DNA of 49,344 bases from Chrysochromulina tobinii (lineage: Eukaryota; Haptophyta; Prymnesiales; Chrysochromulinaceae), in assembly GCA_001275005.1 (NCBI GenBank), contig JWZX01002894.1:1-49344 (forward strand), read 5' to 3'. The notes under the pieces are model-generated. The model searched no databases and was not told where the DNA came from. It was given only the letters and a program-made list of their open reading frames with translations. Position 1 is the first letter of the stretch. The number at the start of each line of letters is the position of its first letter. Positions 9,369-16,992 of the stretch are shown here, in pieces. The position numbers and the translations under genes were made by a program.

Positions 9369-12300
9369 ATGCTGACCAAGTTTGAGACCAAATCCAACCG
9401 CGTCAAGGGCCTCGCCTTCCACCCCAACCGGCCGTGGGTGCTCGCGTCGCTGCACAATGGCGTCGTGCAGCTGTGGGACTACCGGATGGGCACGCTCCTC
9501 GAGCGGTTCGACGAGCATGACGGACCGGTGCGGGGCGTGTGCTTCCACCCGTCGCAGCCGCTCTTCGTCACCGGCGGCGACGACTACAAGATCAAGGTGT
9601 GGAACTACAAGCTGCGCCGGTGCCTCTTCTCGCTGCTCGGCCACCTTGACTACATCCGGACTGTGCAGTTTCACCCGGAGCACCCGTGGATCGTGTCGGC
9701 GTCGGATGACCAGACGATCCGCATCTGGAACTGGCAGACGCGCGCGTGCGCCTCCGTCCTCACCGGTCACAACCACTACGTCATGTGCGCGCAATTCCAC
9801 CCGAAGGACGACCTCGTGCTCTCGGCGTCGCTCGACCAGACAGTGCGCGTGTGGGACATCTCGGGCCTGCGCAAGAAGCTGCTTCCGAACACGGTGACGG
9901 CCGAGGAGCGCACGGCCGCCGCCGCCCCGGCCGACTCTGGTGGGCCGAGCACGCCCGGCTCACTCTCCTCCAAGCTGGGTAAGGCCATGCCTAACGTCAA
10001 GGTCGAGGACCTCTTTGGCGGCAACGACGCGACCGTTAAGTACGTGCTCGAAGGACACGACCGCGGCGTGAACTGGGCCAACTTCCACCACTCGCTGCCG
10101 CTCATCGTCTCGGGCGCCGACGACCGCCAGGTCAAGCTCTGGCGCATGAATGAGACCAAGGCGTGGGAGGTGGACACGCTGCGCGGGCACATCAACAACG
10201 TGTCGTGTGCCCTTTTCCATCCGAAGCAGGAACTGATCGTGTCCAACTCGGAGGACAAGTCGATCCGCGTGTGGGACATGTCGAAGCGGCAGGGCGTGCA
10301 GACCTTCCGGCGCGAGCACGACCGCTTCTGGATCCTTGCCGCGCATCCCGACTCCAACCTGCTCGCCGCGGGCCACGACGGGGGCATGATCGTCTTCAAG
10401 CTCGAGCGCGAGCGTCCCGCGTTCACGCACTTGGGGGCGGGCGTGCTCTTCCTCAAGGACCGGTACGTGCGTATGTACGAGTACGGCTCGTCCAAGGAGA
10501 CCCTTCTCATGTGCATCCGCCGCCCCGCCACCTCGGGCTCCGCCGTCGCGCGCTCGGTGCACTACAACGAGCCGGAGGCGATGCTCCTCGTCTCCCTCGA
10601 TGCCGAGGGTGGCTCGTACGAGCTATACCACGTGACCAAGGACGCCGCGGGCGGCGGCGAGGTGGCGGGCGACTGCAAGCGCGGCCTGGGCACCTCGGCC
10701 GTCTTCGTCGCGCGCCAGCGCTTTGCGGTCCTAGACAAGAACCGTCAGATCCTCATCAAGAACTTCCAAAACGAGGTGACCAAAAAGTGCCCGCCCCCGC
10801 ACGCGTCGTGCGACATGCTCTTCGCGGCGGGCACGGGCTCGCTGCTCTGCCGGTCCGAGGAGCGCATCTCGCTCTTCGACATCCAGCAGCGCAAGGCCGT
10901 AGGCGAGGTGAGCGGCCCCGCCGTCAAGTACGTTGTCTGGTCAGCCGACGGCTCGCACGTGGCTCTCCTCGCAAAGAACCATCTCACCATCTGCAACCGC
11001 AAGCTCGAGCAGCTCTGCTCGATCCACGACATGGTCCGGATCAAGAGCGGCGCGTGGGACGGGAACGACATCTTCTACTTCACCACGCTCAACCACCTCA
11101 AGTACCTGTTGCCCAACGGCGACAGCGGCATCATCCGCACGCTCGAGGTTCCGCTGTATCTCTCGTCCGCGAGCGCGGGCACCTTGCACTGCCTCGACCG
11201 CGAGGGCAAGGTCAAGAAGCTCGTCATCGATTCGACCGAGTGCCACTTCAAGCTCTGCCTGCACAAGAAGGAGTTTGACAAGGTGGTGCGCATCATCAAG
11301 CAGGCCAAACTCGGCGGCCATGCCATCATCGCCTACCTGCAGAAGAAGGGCTACCCGCAGGTCGCTCTCCACTTCGTGCAAGACGAGCAGACGCGCTTCA
11401 ACCTGGCAGTCGAGTGCGGCAACATCGACGTGGCGCTCGCGGCCGCGGGCGCGCTCGACACTAAGGACAATTGGCAGAGGCTCGGCGCCGAGGCGCTCAA
11501 GCAGGGCAACCACCAGATCGTCGAGATGGCCTACCAGCGCACCAAGGACATGGAGCGCCTCTCCTTCCTCTACTTGATCACGGGCAACATCGACAAGCTT
11601 CGCAAGATGCTCAAGATCGCCGAGATGCAGTCGAACACGATGAGCCGCTTCCACAACGCGCTCTACCTGGGCGACGTCGAGCAGCGCGTGGCGCTGCTGC
11701 AGGAGGTAGGCCACCTGCCCCTCGCGTACCTGACTGCCTCGACGCACGGGCTGACGGAGCTCGCCGCGGGGCTCGCCGCGAAGCTTGAGGCGGCCGGGCT
11801 GCCGCTGCCAGAGCCGCTCGTTGCCGAGGCGAGCTTGCTCTATCCACCCCTGCCGATCCTGCGCGAATCCAACTGGCCGCTGCTCACCGTGTCGAAGGAT
11901 GCCATCTCGACGATCGGCAAGGAGGGCGGCGAGAGTGGCGGCGTGGGCGGCGGCCTTCTGGCGGATACCATCGACGTCGATGGGGGCGCCGGCTGGGGCG
12001 ACGATCTCGACCTCGATCTCGACGGGAAACCCGCTGCGACGGGTGACGATCCTTTTGGAGGCGCCGACACCGACGCCTCGCCGGGCGAGGCGGGCGGCGG
12101 CGGCTGGGGCGACGATCTCGAGCTCGATCTCGGCGACGTGCCCGACGTGCCCACGGCGGGCGGCGGTGCGGCCGCCGCCACCAGCGGCGGCATGGGCGGG
12201 GGCAAATACTACGTGGCGCCGACGGCGGGCCTGCCGGCAGTCGCCAAGTGGTCACGCGACTCAACCCTCGCCGCGGACCACGTGGCGGCTGGCTCGTTTG

Positions 12301-13142
12301 AGAGTGCGATGCAGCTGATGCGCCGCCAGCTCGGCATCGTAGACTTCAAGCCGCTCAAGCCCTATTTCTTGGCGCTCGCATCGTCGAGCCACGGCGTGGC
12401 GCCGGGCGTGCCTTCGGCACCCTCGCTGCTCGCGCCGCTGCTGCGCGGCGGCGGCGGGCCTCGCCTCTGCACCACGCTGCCCGGCCTCGTCGAGAAGGTC
12501 AAGGCCGCGTACGCGCACGTGACCGCGGGCAAGTTCCAGGAAGCGCTCGATGCCTTCCTCGTCATCCTCTACTCAGCGACTCTCACCGTGGCGGAGAGCC
12601 GGCAGCAGGTAGGAGAGCTCAAGGAGCTGCTCTCGATCTGCACAGAGTACCTCACTGCGCTCCGGCTCGAGCTCGCCAAGGGCAACGTGACCGACAACAA
12701 GCGCAAGATGGAGCTCGCGGCGTACTTTACGCACTGTAACCTGTCGCCCGCACACACGCTGCTCTCGCTACGATCGGCGATGACAATGGCATACAAGCTC
12801 AAGCTGATGAAGTCGGCGGGCGCCTTTGCGCGTCGTTTGCTCGAGCTCAACCCCAAGCCTGACATCGCCACCACGGCGCGCAAGATCGTGCAGGTCGCCG
12901 AGACCACCCCGACGGACGAGTTTCCATACGCGTACGATGAGCGCAACCCATTCGTCATCTGCGCGGCGGACCTCGTCCCCATCTACCGGGGCTCGCCGCT
13001 CGTGCGCTGCACGCTGTGCAAGGCCAACTACACGCCCAAGTACAAGGGGTCCAAGTGCCAAAACTGCCTGATCGGCGAGGTGGGCGGCGATGCGCAGGGG
13101 CTGGACGAGAGCGCCTGCCTCTCACGCGTCAACTTGGACTAA
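9369..13142 (+). CDS. COPA: Coatomer subunit alpha (alpha-COP)
   Basis: Alpha subunit of the COPI coat, which binds dilysine cargo and acts in retrograde Golgi-to-ER transport. The model is intronless, 1257 residues, close to the usual 1200-1230. It starts MLTKFETKSNRVKGLAFHP, the conserved alpha-COP N-terminus, so the open frame upstream to 9099 is not used. WD40 repeats fill residues 1-330 with repeated LWD/VWD/IWNW ends, followed by the WD-associated region and alpha-solenoid (to about 800). An acidic Gly/Asp linker with two WGDDL[DE]LDL motifs precedes the C-terminal epsilon-COP-binding domain. That domain ends with a Cys-rich module (RCTLCKANY, KCQNC). Stop is TAA. Every expected segment is present, and the gene appears functional. 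Confidence 0.98.
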   Translation: MLTKFETKSNRVKGLAFHPNRPWVLASLHNGVVQLWDYRMGTLLERFDEHDGPVRGVCFHPSQPLFVTGGDDYKIKVWNYKLRRCLFSLLGHLDYIRTVQFHPEHPWIVSASDDQTIRIWNWQTRACASVLTGHNHYVMCAQFHPKDDLVLSASLDQTVRVWDISGLRKKLLPNTVTAEERTAAAAPADSGGPSTPGSLSSKLGKAMPNVKVEDLFGGNDATVKYVLEGHDRGVNWANFHHSLPLIVSGADDRQVKLWRMNETKAWEVDTLRGHINNVSCALFHPKQELIVSNSEDKSIRVWDMSKRQGVQTFRREHDRFWILAAHPDSNLLAAGHDGGMIVFKLERERPAFTHLGAGVLFLKDRYVRMYEYGSSKETLLMCIRRPATSGSAVARSVHYNEPEAMLLVSLDAEGGSYELYHVTKDAAGGGEVAGDCKRGLGTSAVFVARQRFAVLDKNRQILIKNFQNEVTKKCPPPHASCDMLFAAGTGSLLCRSEERISLFDIQQRKAVGEVSGPAVKYVVWSADGSHVALLAKNHLTICNRKLEQLCSIHDMVRIKSGAWDGNDIFYFTTLNHLKYLLPNGDSGIIRTLEVPLYLSSASAGTLHCLDREGKVKKLVIDSTECHFKLCLHKKEFDKVVRIIKQAKLGGHAIIAYLQKKGYPQVALHFVQDEQTRFNLAVECGNIDVALAAAGALDTKDNWQRLGAEALKQGNHQIVEMAYQRTKDMERLSFLYLITGNIDKLRKMLKIAEMQSNTMSRFHNALYLGDVEQRVALLQEVGHLPLAYLTASTHGLTELAAGLAAKLEAAGLPLPEPLVAEASLLYPPLPILRESNWPLLTVSKDAISTIGKEGGESGGVGGGLLADTIDVDGGAGWGDDLDLDLDGKPAATGDDPFGGADTDASPGEAGGGGWGDDLELDLGDVPDVPTAGGGAAAATSGGMGGGKYYVAPTAGLPAVAKWSRDSTLAADHVAAGSFESAMQLMRRQLGIVDFKPLKPYFLALASSSHGVAPGVPSAPSLLAPLLRGGGGPRLCTTLPGLVEKVKAAYAHVTAGKFQEALDAFLVILYSATLTVAESRQQVGELKELLSICTEYLTALRLELAKGNVTDNKRKMELAAYFTHCNLSPAHTLLSLRSAMTMAYKLKLMKSAGAFARRLLELNPKPDIATTARKIVQVAETTPTDEFPYAYDERNPFVICAADLVPIYRGSPLVRCTLCKANYTPKYKGSKCQNCLIGEVGGDAQGLDESACLSRVNLD

Positions 13143-13592
13143 GAGGCGTACGTACGAAGGGGCGGCCATGCGCGCCACACGGTGCGCCGTGTCGCGCGCG
13201 CGTGCCGCGACGAAGTCGTGGTGAGCCTAGTGGCGTGCGCTCTGCCCGCAACCTTGCTCCCTCCCCCCTTCAGCCGTGACGGACGTGACGAGGACACTGT
13301 GCAGTCGGGCATGGGCGGCGGGCGTTGTGCCGGGCGACGACTCTGGTCTCTGGAAGCGCCCATGCGTGTTTCGATATCATGTGTCTTGTCGATGAGATGT
13401 GCGCGTGCGGTTAGTCTTTTATATACTTGGACCAATTCTGAAACAACGTAAGCTGGGGGGCTAGTGCATACGGCGGAGATACACGTTGGCGACGATCCGT
13501 TGGCGGTTTCGGGTTATCCGGTTGCCCGGCGCGTGGCCTCTGTCCACCGCGTCCACGGGTGTAGGACGCGCCGGTTGGCAGGCCGGGCGCGG
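13143..13592. other. Intergenic between convergent genes
   Basis: Shared 3' flank of alpha-COP (+) and the OTU gene (-). It has an AT-rich stretch around 13415-13428 but no ORF I can support. Confidence 0.55.
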
Positions 13593-14741
13593 CTAGCCGT
13601 TGGTGAGCTCGAGCGCGTCGTAATGGACGCCGCCGCCGTAGAGCACGCGCACGGCGCGGCTCGAGGCGCCGCCGGGCCCCTCGAAGCAGCTGATGCGCTT
13701 GTAACCGCCCCCACTTTGCTGATAGACGTACACGTTCACCCCCTTGAGGTGGGAGGCGGCCGCCATCTCGACGCCGCCGCCCCACACGCCCTGGCTCTTC
13801 ATCTTGGCGCAGTAGTCGCTCACCGACGTGCCGGAGTCCCACAGAATCCATTCCTTGAGGGGAGAGTCGGCGATCTCGAGGGTCGGGTGCTCGTTGATGA
13901 AGTTGCAAATGTCGCGCCGGAGCGAGCTCGCCGAGCTACCGTCGCGCAGACCGTGTGCCATCGAGTGGAAGAGACATGCTCCGTCGCCCGGTTGGCGCAC
14001 GACGCGCGCGAGGCTAGACTTGAGGATCTCTACAGGCCCCGAGGCCATCCCGAGGAGCTTCTTCTCACTCGCGCGTCGCGCGTCCGGATGGTTGTCCCGC
14101 TCCTTCTTGAAATGGGGACACCTGTCGGTAGGGTGTTTGCCATCACACTTGTCGCACTTGACGGCGGCGGCGCCGCCACCGCCGCTGTTGGCGTGGCTGC
14201 TGCTGCTGCTGCTGCTGCTGCTGGGGGCGGGGGGGGCTGCCTCCTCGACCGGTTCGCACACGGGAGAAGCGGACCGGGAAGCGCGGTGGTACTTGCTCAG
14301 GTCGACTGCGCTGCTGCTGCTGCTGCTGCTGCTACTGCCTACGGCGCCGCCGGTGGGGGAGGGCGCCACGTCCATCGCCAGCGACGGAGCGGACGGCATC
14401 GTAGGCGGCGAGGCGACTGGCGTTCGTGTGGCACGCGGCCGCGTTGCCAGGGCCGATTCCAACTTGCTCGTGCCGAGCAATCCTCTGCTGCCGCCCGTTG
14501 GCCGGATCTGCGGGCGGCTGCCTCCGATCAACTCACGGCCGGAGAAACTGTTGACGGGCTGACGCGCCATAGCGAGCGTGACGCCCCCATCGCGTGCGCC
14601 GCCGCGCAACGAGGCCACCGAGCGCTCCATGGTGGTTGGCGGAGTGGCCCTCCTCCCGCTGCCACCAGCTGGAGCGGTCGGCTTGGCGGTGGGCCGCGAG
14701 GCGGGCCAGCCGGGGGAGAGAGGCGTCTGGTTGCGTGACAT
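13593..14741 (-). CDS. OTU-domain cysteine protease with zinc knuckle
   Basis: Predicted deubiquitinase-type peptidase of about 382 residues from the ATG at 14741 (another in-frame ATG is at 14765). The N-terminal 170 residues are Pro/Ser/Ala-rich with two polyserine tracts encoded by AGC repeats. A zinc-knuckle-like motif follows: CDKCDGKHPTDRC, C-x2-C-x3-H-x4-C. It is followed by a basic linker and then the OTU fold: QPGDGACLFHSMAHG carries the catalytic Asp-Gly-x-Cys, and GGGVHYDALEL carries the catalytic His near the C-terminus. The fold ends right after the HYD block and the stop (TAG) follows, so the domain is complete. The same zinc-knuckle plus OTU pairing is, from memory, found in other protists; substrate is unknown. 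Confidence 0.88.
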   Translation of the reverse strand: MSRNQTPLSPGWPASRPTAKPTAPAGGSGRRATPPTTMERSVASLRGGARDGGVTLAMARQPVNSFSGRELIGGSRPQIRPTGGSRGLLGTSKLESALATRPRATRTPVASPPTMPSAPSLAMDVAPSPTGGAVGSSSSSSSSSAVDLSKYHRASRSASPVCEPVEEAAPPAPSSSSSSSSSHANSGGGGAAAVKCDKCDGKHPTDRCPHFKKERDNHPDARRASEKKLLGMASGPVEILKSSLARVVRQPGDGACLFHSMAHGLRDGSSASSLRRDICNFINEHPTLEIADSPLKEWILWDSGTSVSDYCAKMKSQGVWGGGVEMAAASHLKGVNVYVYQQSGGGYKRISCFEGPGGASSRAVRVLYGGGVHYDALELTNG

Positions 14742-14996
14742 AGTCCCCCCCAGCTTCGGAAGCATCCCGTCTGCTCAGCAGAAAGAGCAGCCTAGCCGCC
14801 CTCGGATGGCCCTGCACACCTCGTTGAAGACAAGGCGTGAATAGAGGGGTCTGGGGATGAACTTGTACTGTTCGGAGCCCCCCCGAATCTACTGACCGTC
14901 GGCGCGGCCGCAAGCACGAGCACGCAGCACCGAATGCAACCGACGGTCCTGTGATGTCAGCTTGACCCAAGGGGGAGTGGTCTACTATTTTTCATG

Positions 14997-15003
14997 TTTA
15001 TAA
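14997..15003 (-). promoter_or_regulatory. TATA-like box upstream of the OTU gene
   Basis: TTATAAA on the minus strand, about 255 bases before the OTU ATG. It would imply a long 5' leader or a leader intron; assignment rests on sequence and position only. Confidence 0.2.
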
Positions 15004-15413
15004 GGCCCCACCCCTACACCTGTTTGGGAATTGAATGCAGGGACGAGGTTCACGCATCACCGATCACGGACCGGGTTCAGCTTCGCCTTCGGGCGGCCGT
15101 TCAGGTCGCGGACGAGGGAGCGGACGTTGAGCGCGTACCGTACGACTACGGCGTCCCGGTCGGTACGGGTTAGAGAAAAACGCGCGCATGAATATGTTCT
15201 ATCGCCATTCAAATAAGGGAATGGTGTGAGACCTTGCACCGTGCTCAGACTACACCTCTCGCATACTGCTCAGCACGAGGACTCCACACATGCATGATCA
15301 ACGGGCAGCGCTCGCCCCCTCACAGGCGGCTCCCGCGGGTGGCTGCACTCTGGGCTGCGGCTGCTGCTGCTCCCATCCCCCTGACCGCCGCAACCTAGTT
15401 GGGCTCCCTGCGC
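15004..15413. other. Intergenic, no gene seen
   Basis: Spacer between the OTU gene and the PsbM-like gene, both on the minus strand. No conserved ORF or RNA gene was noticed. Confidence 0.5.
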
Positions 15414-15872
15414 TTACTCGTCCTCGAAGCGGGTTCCGCCGATCGAGTCGGGCTGGCGGAAGGTGGTCGCGGTGCCCTGCGCATCGCTCTGGATGTAGAG
15501 CGTCACCAGGGAGACGACGGGGATGAAGAGGCCGAGGATGACCGCAAGGAAAGCCGCGAAGGAGACATCCAGACCAACGGTGCCACCATCAACGGCGACG
15601 ACACCCGCGAGCGTGGTCGAGACCTGCTCGACCACCGAATACTCCATGCTCATCTGCGGCGCCATCTTGGACATGGCAACCTTGCTGCGGAGCGCCGGCG
15701 CCGCAGCCGGCGCGAACGCCTCGACAGCGGCGGCGAGGAAGGCGACAGCGGTAACTGCGGCAGCAACGTGCGGGCGGGCGTGAGCCACGGAGAGGCGACA
15801 CAGATGTTCCAGGAGGCGACAGAGCAGAAACCTCGCAGCTGCCACATAGCGGGCAGCTTCTGCGCGTGGCAT
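15414..15872 (-). CDS. psbM: PsbM-like photosystem II subunit, plastid-targeted
   Basis: Small precursor with one C-terminal membrane span. The span and its tail, FLAVILGLFIPVVSLVTLYI then QSDAQ, match the shape of PsbM (a short lumenal start, LFxLVP, then LYVQT and a polar tail), the dimer-interface subunit of photosystem II. Upstream is a hydrophobic signal (AAAVTAVAFLAAAVEA) directly followed by FAPAAAP. This is the AFAP-type junction of secondary red plastids, with a Ser/Met/Lys-bearing transit stretch after it. The C-terminal tail past the span is longer than in plastid-encoded PsbM. The 5' end is uncertain: I use the ATG at 15872, but the true start could lie in a short upstream exon, since TTGCTGCCGCAG just before the signal resembles an acceptor. 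Stop is TAA. Another single-span PSII protein is possible. Confidence 0.6.
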   Translation of the reverse strand: MPRAEAARYVAAARFLLCRLLEHLCRLSVAHARPHVAAAVTAVAFLAAAVEAFAPAAAPALRSKVAMSKMAPQMSMEYSVVEQVSTTLAGVVAVDGGTVGLDVSFAAFLAVILGLFIPVVSLVTLYIQSDAQGTATTFRQPDSIGGTRFEDE

Positions 15873-16162
15873 TGAACGCCACTGCCTGACGCAGCACGCA
15901 CGCTGCGTGCATAGCCCGCCGCTCCCGCACCCGGCGCGCAGCCTTCTAGGCACGGTCGTGAGACAGGGCTCGGTGTGGCGCGCACCGAGGCGAGCCATGG
16001 GCGAGATCTGAGCTAGGAGGTTGAGCAATTTGGTCCGTCACAACTTTCTCGACACAAACCTGCACGCAAGCGAACTGGTCCGTAGGGTGCAGAAAGCACG
16101 GTCGTGTCCCCACACGAGAAGTTTGTTCCCAACTCCATTTTAATTTGCTGTGAACCGCGAGA

Positions 16163-16897
16163 ATGGCGACGGTCAAAGGACAGCTCCGCTCGGACGTGGT
16201 GCTGGCCCTCGAGCACGTGAACGCGCAGGAGCTGCGCGTGCAGGGGGCGCGTCGCACCATGGCGCTGCACAATCAGCTCGCGGATAACACCGCCACTACG
16301 CGGAGCACGGAGGTGCGCACGCTGCAGCATCTAGAGGCGAGCATGGCGGAGCTCCAGTCTGCACTCGGGTCGCTGCGCGCCTTCCAGCAGCGGCAACAGT
16401 GCGAGACCGCAATCGAGCGGCTCCATGCGATCATACAGGAGGATCGCGAGCAACGCCTGCGCTCCGAGAGCCTCTTTGAAAGGATGCTCGCCGACGATGT
16501 CGCCGCCTTCCGAAAGGATCTTCTCCTCGAAGGCGACGAGCGGCGTGCGAAAGAGGAGATGCTCGGGCGCCTTGCCAGCGAGGTGGCAATGACGGTGCGC
16601 GCGGAGCTTGCTCAAGAGCGGCGCTCTCGGCACGACGTCTTGGCACACCTCGACGTCTTGGCACAGAGCAGGTCACCGCCAAGACGGTCACCACCGAGAC
16701 GGTCACCGCCAGGTCACCGCTATGAGCAGCGCCAGCATGCCAAGGTGCTCTCGGCGGGTAGCGGCGCGTCGTGGCGAGTGGATGCTGCGGTGCGGCGAGT
16801 GGATCCTGCGGCGCACTCGCCGGGTGGTGGCTTGCCGTGGCGGGTGGACGGGCATCAGACGCACCGATCGACCGGCCTGGAAGGGTTTCAAAGGTGA
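16163..16897 (+). CDS. Coiled-coil protein with basic Ser/Pro tail
   Basis: Single-exon frame of 244 residues. From about residue 10 to 165 it is a near-continuous charged helix with heptad spacing (for example LERMLADDVAAFRKDLLLEG-like stretches), predicting a coiled coil. The R/E/D-rich pattern recalls SF-assemblin-type fibre proteins of algal basal bodies, but that is only a resemblance. The C-terminal 75 residues are a repeat-derived tail (SPPRRSPPRRSPP, then WRVDAAVRRVD and a near-copy). The DNA at 16668-16712 repeats a CGGTCACCGCC unit. Its ATG at 16163 faces the PsbM-like gene across about 290 bases, a possible shared promoter. Stop is TGA. Confidence 0.6.
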   Translation: MATVKGQLRSDVVLALEHVNAQELRVQGARRTMALHNQLADNTATTRSTEVRTLQHLEASMAELQSALGSLRAFQQRQQCETAIERLHAIIQEDREQRLRSESLFERMLADDVAAFRKDLLLEGDERRAKEEMLGRLASEVAMTVRAELAQERRSRHDVLAHLDVLAQSRSPPRRSPPRRSPPGHRYEQRQHAKVLSAGSGASWRVDAAVRRVDPAAHSPGGGLPWRVDGHQTHRSTGLEGFQR

Positions 16898-16992
16898 GGC
16901 CCAATAAGGATTCGGGTTCGCCTGTCTAAATGTTGACTTGACTGCTCTTGACTTGAACTTGGCCACAACTTTCGCCTCTTTCTCTTCACGCG

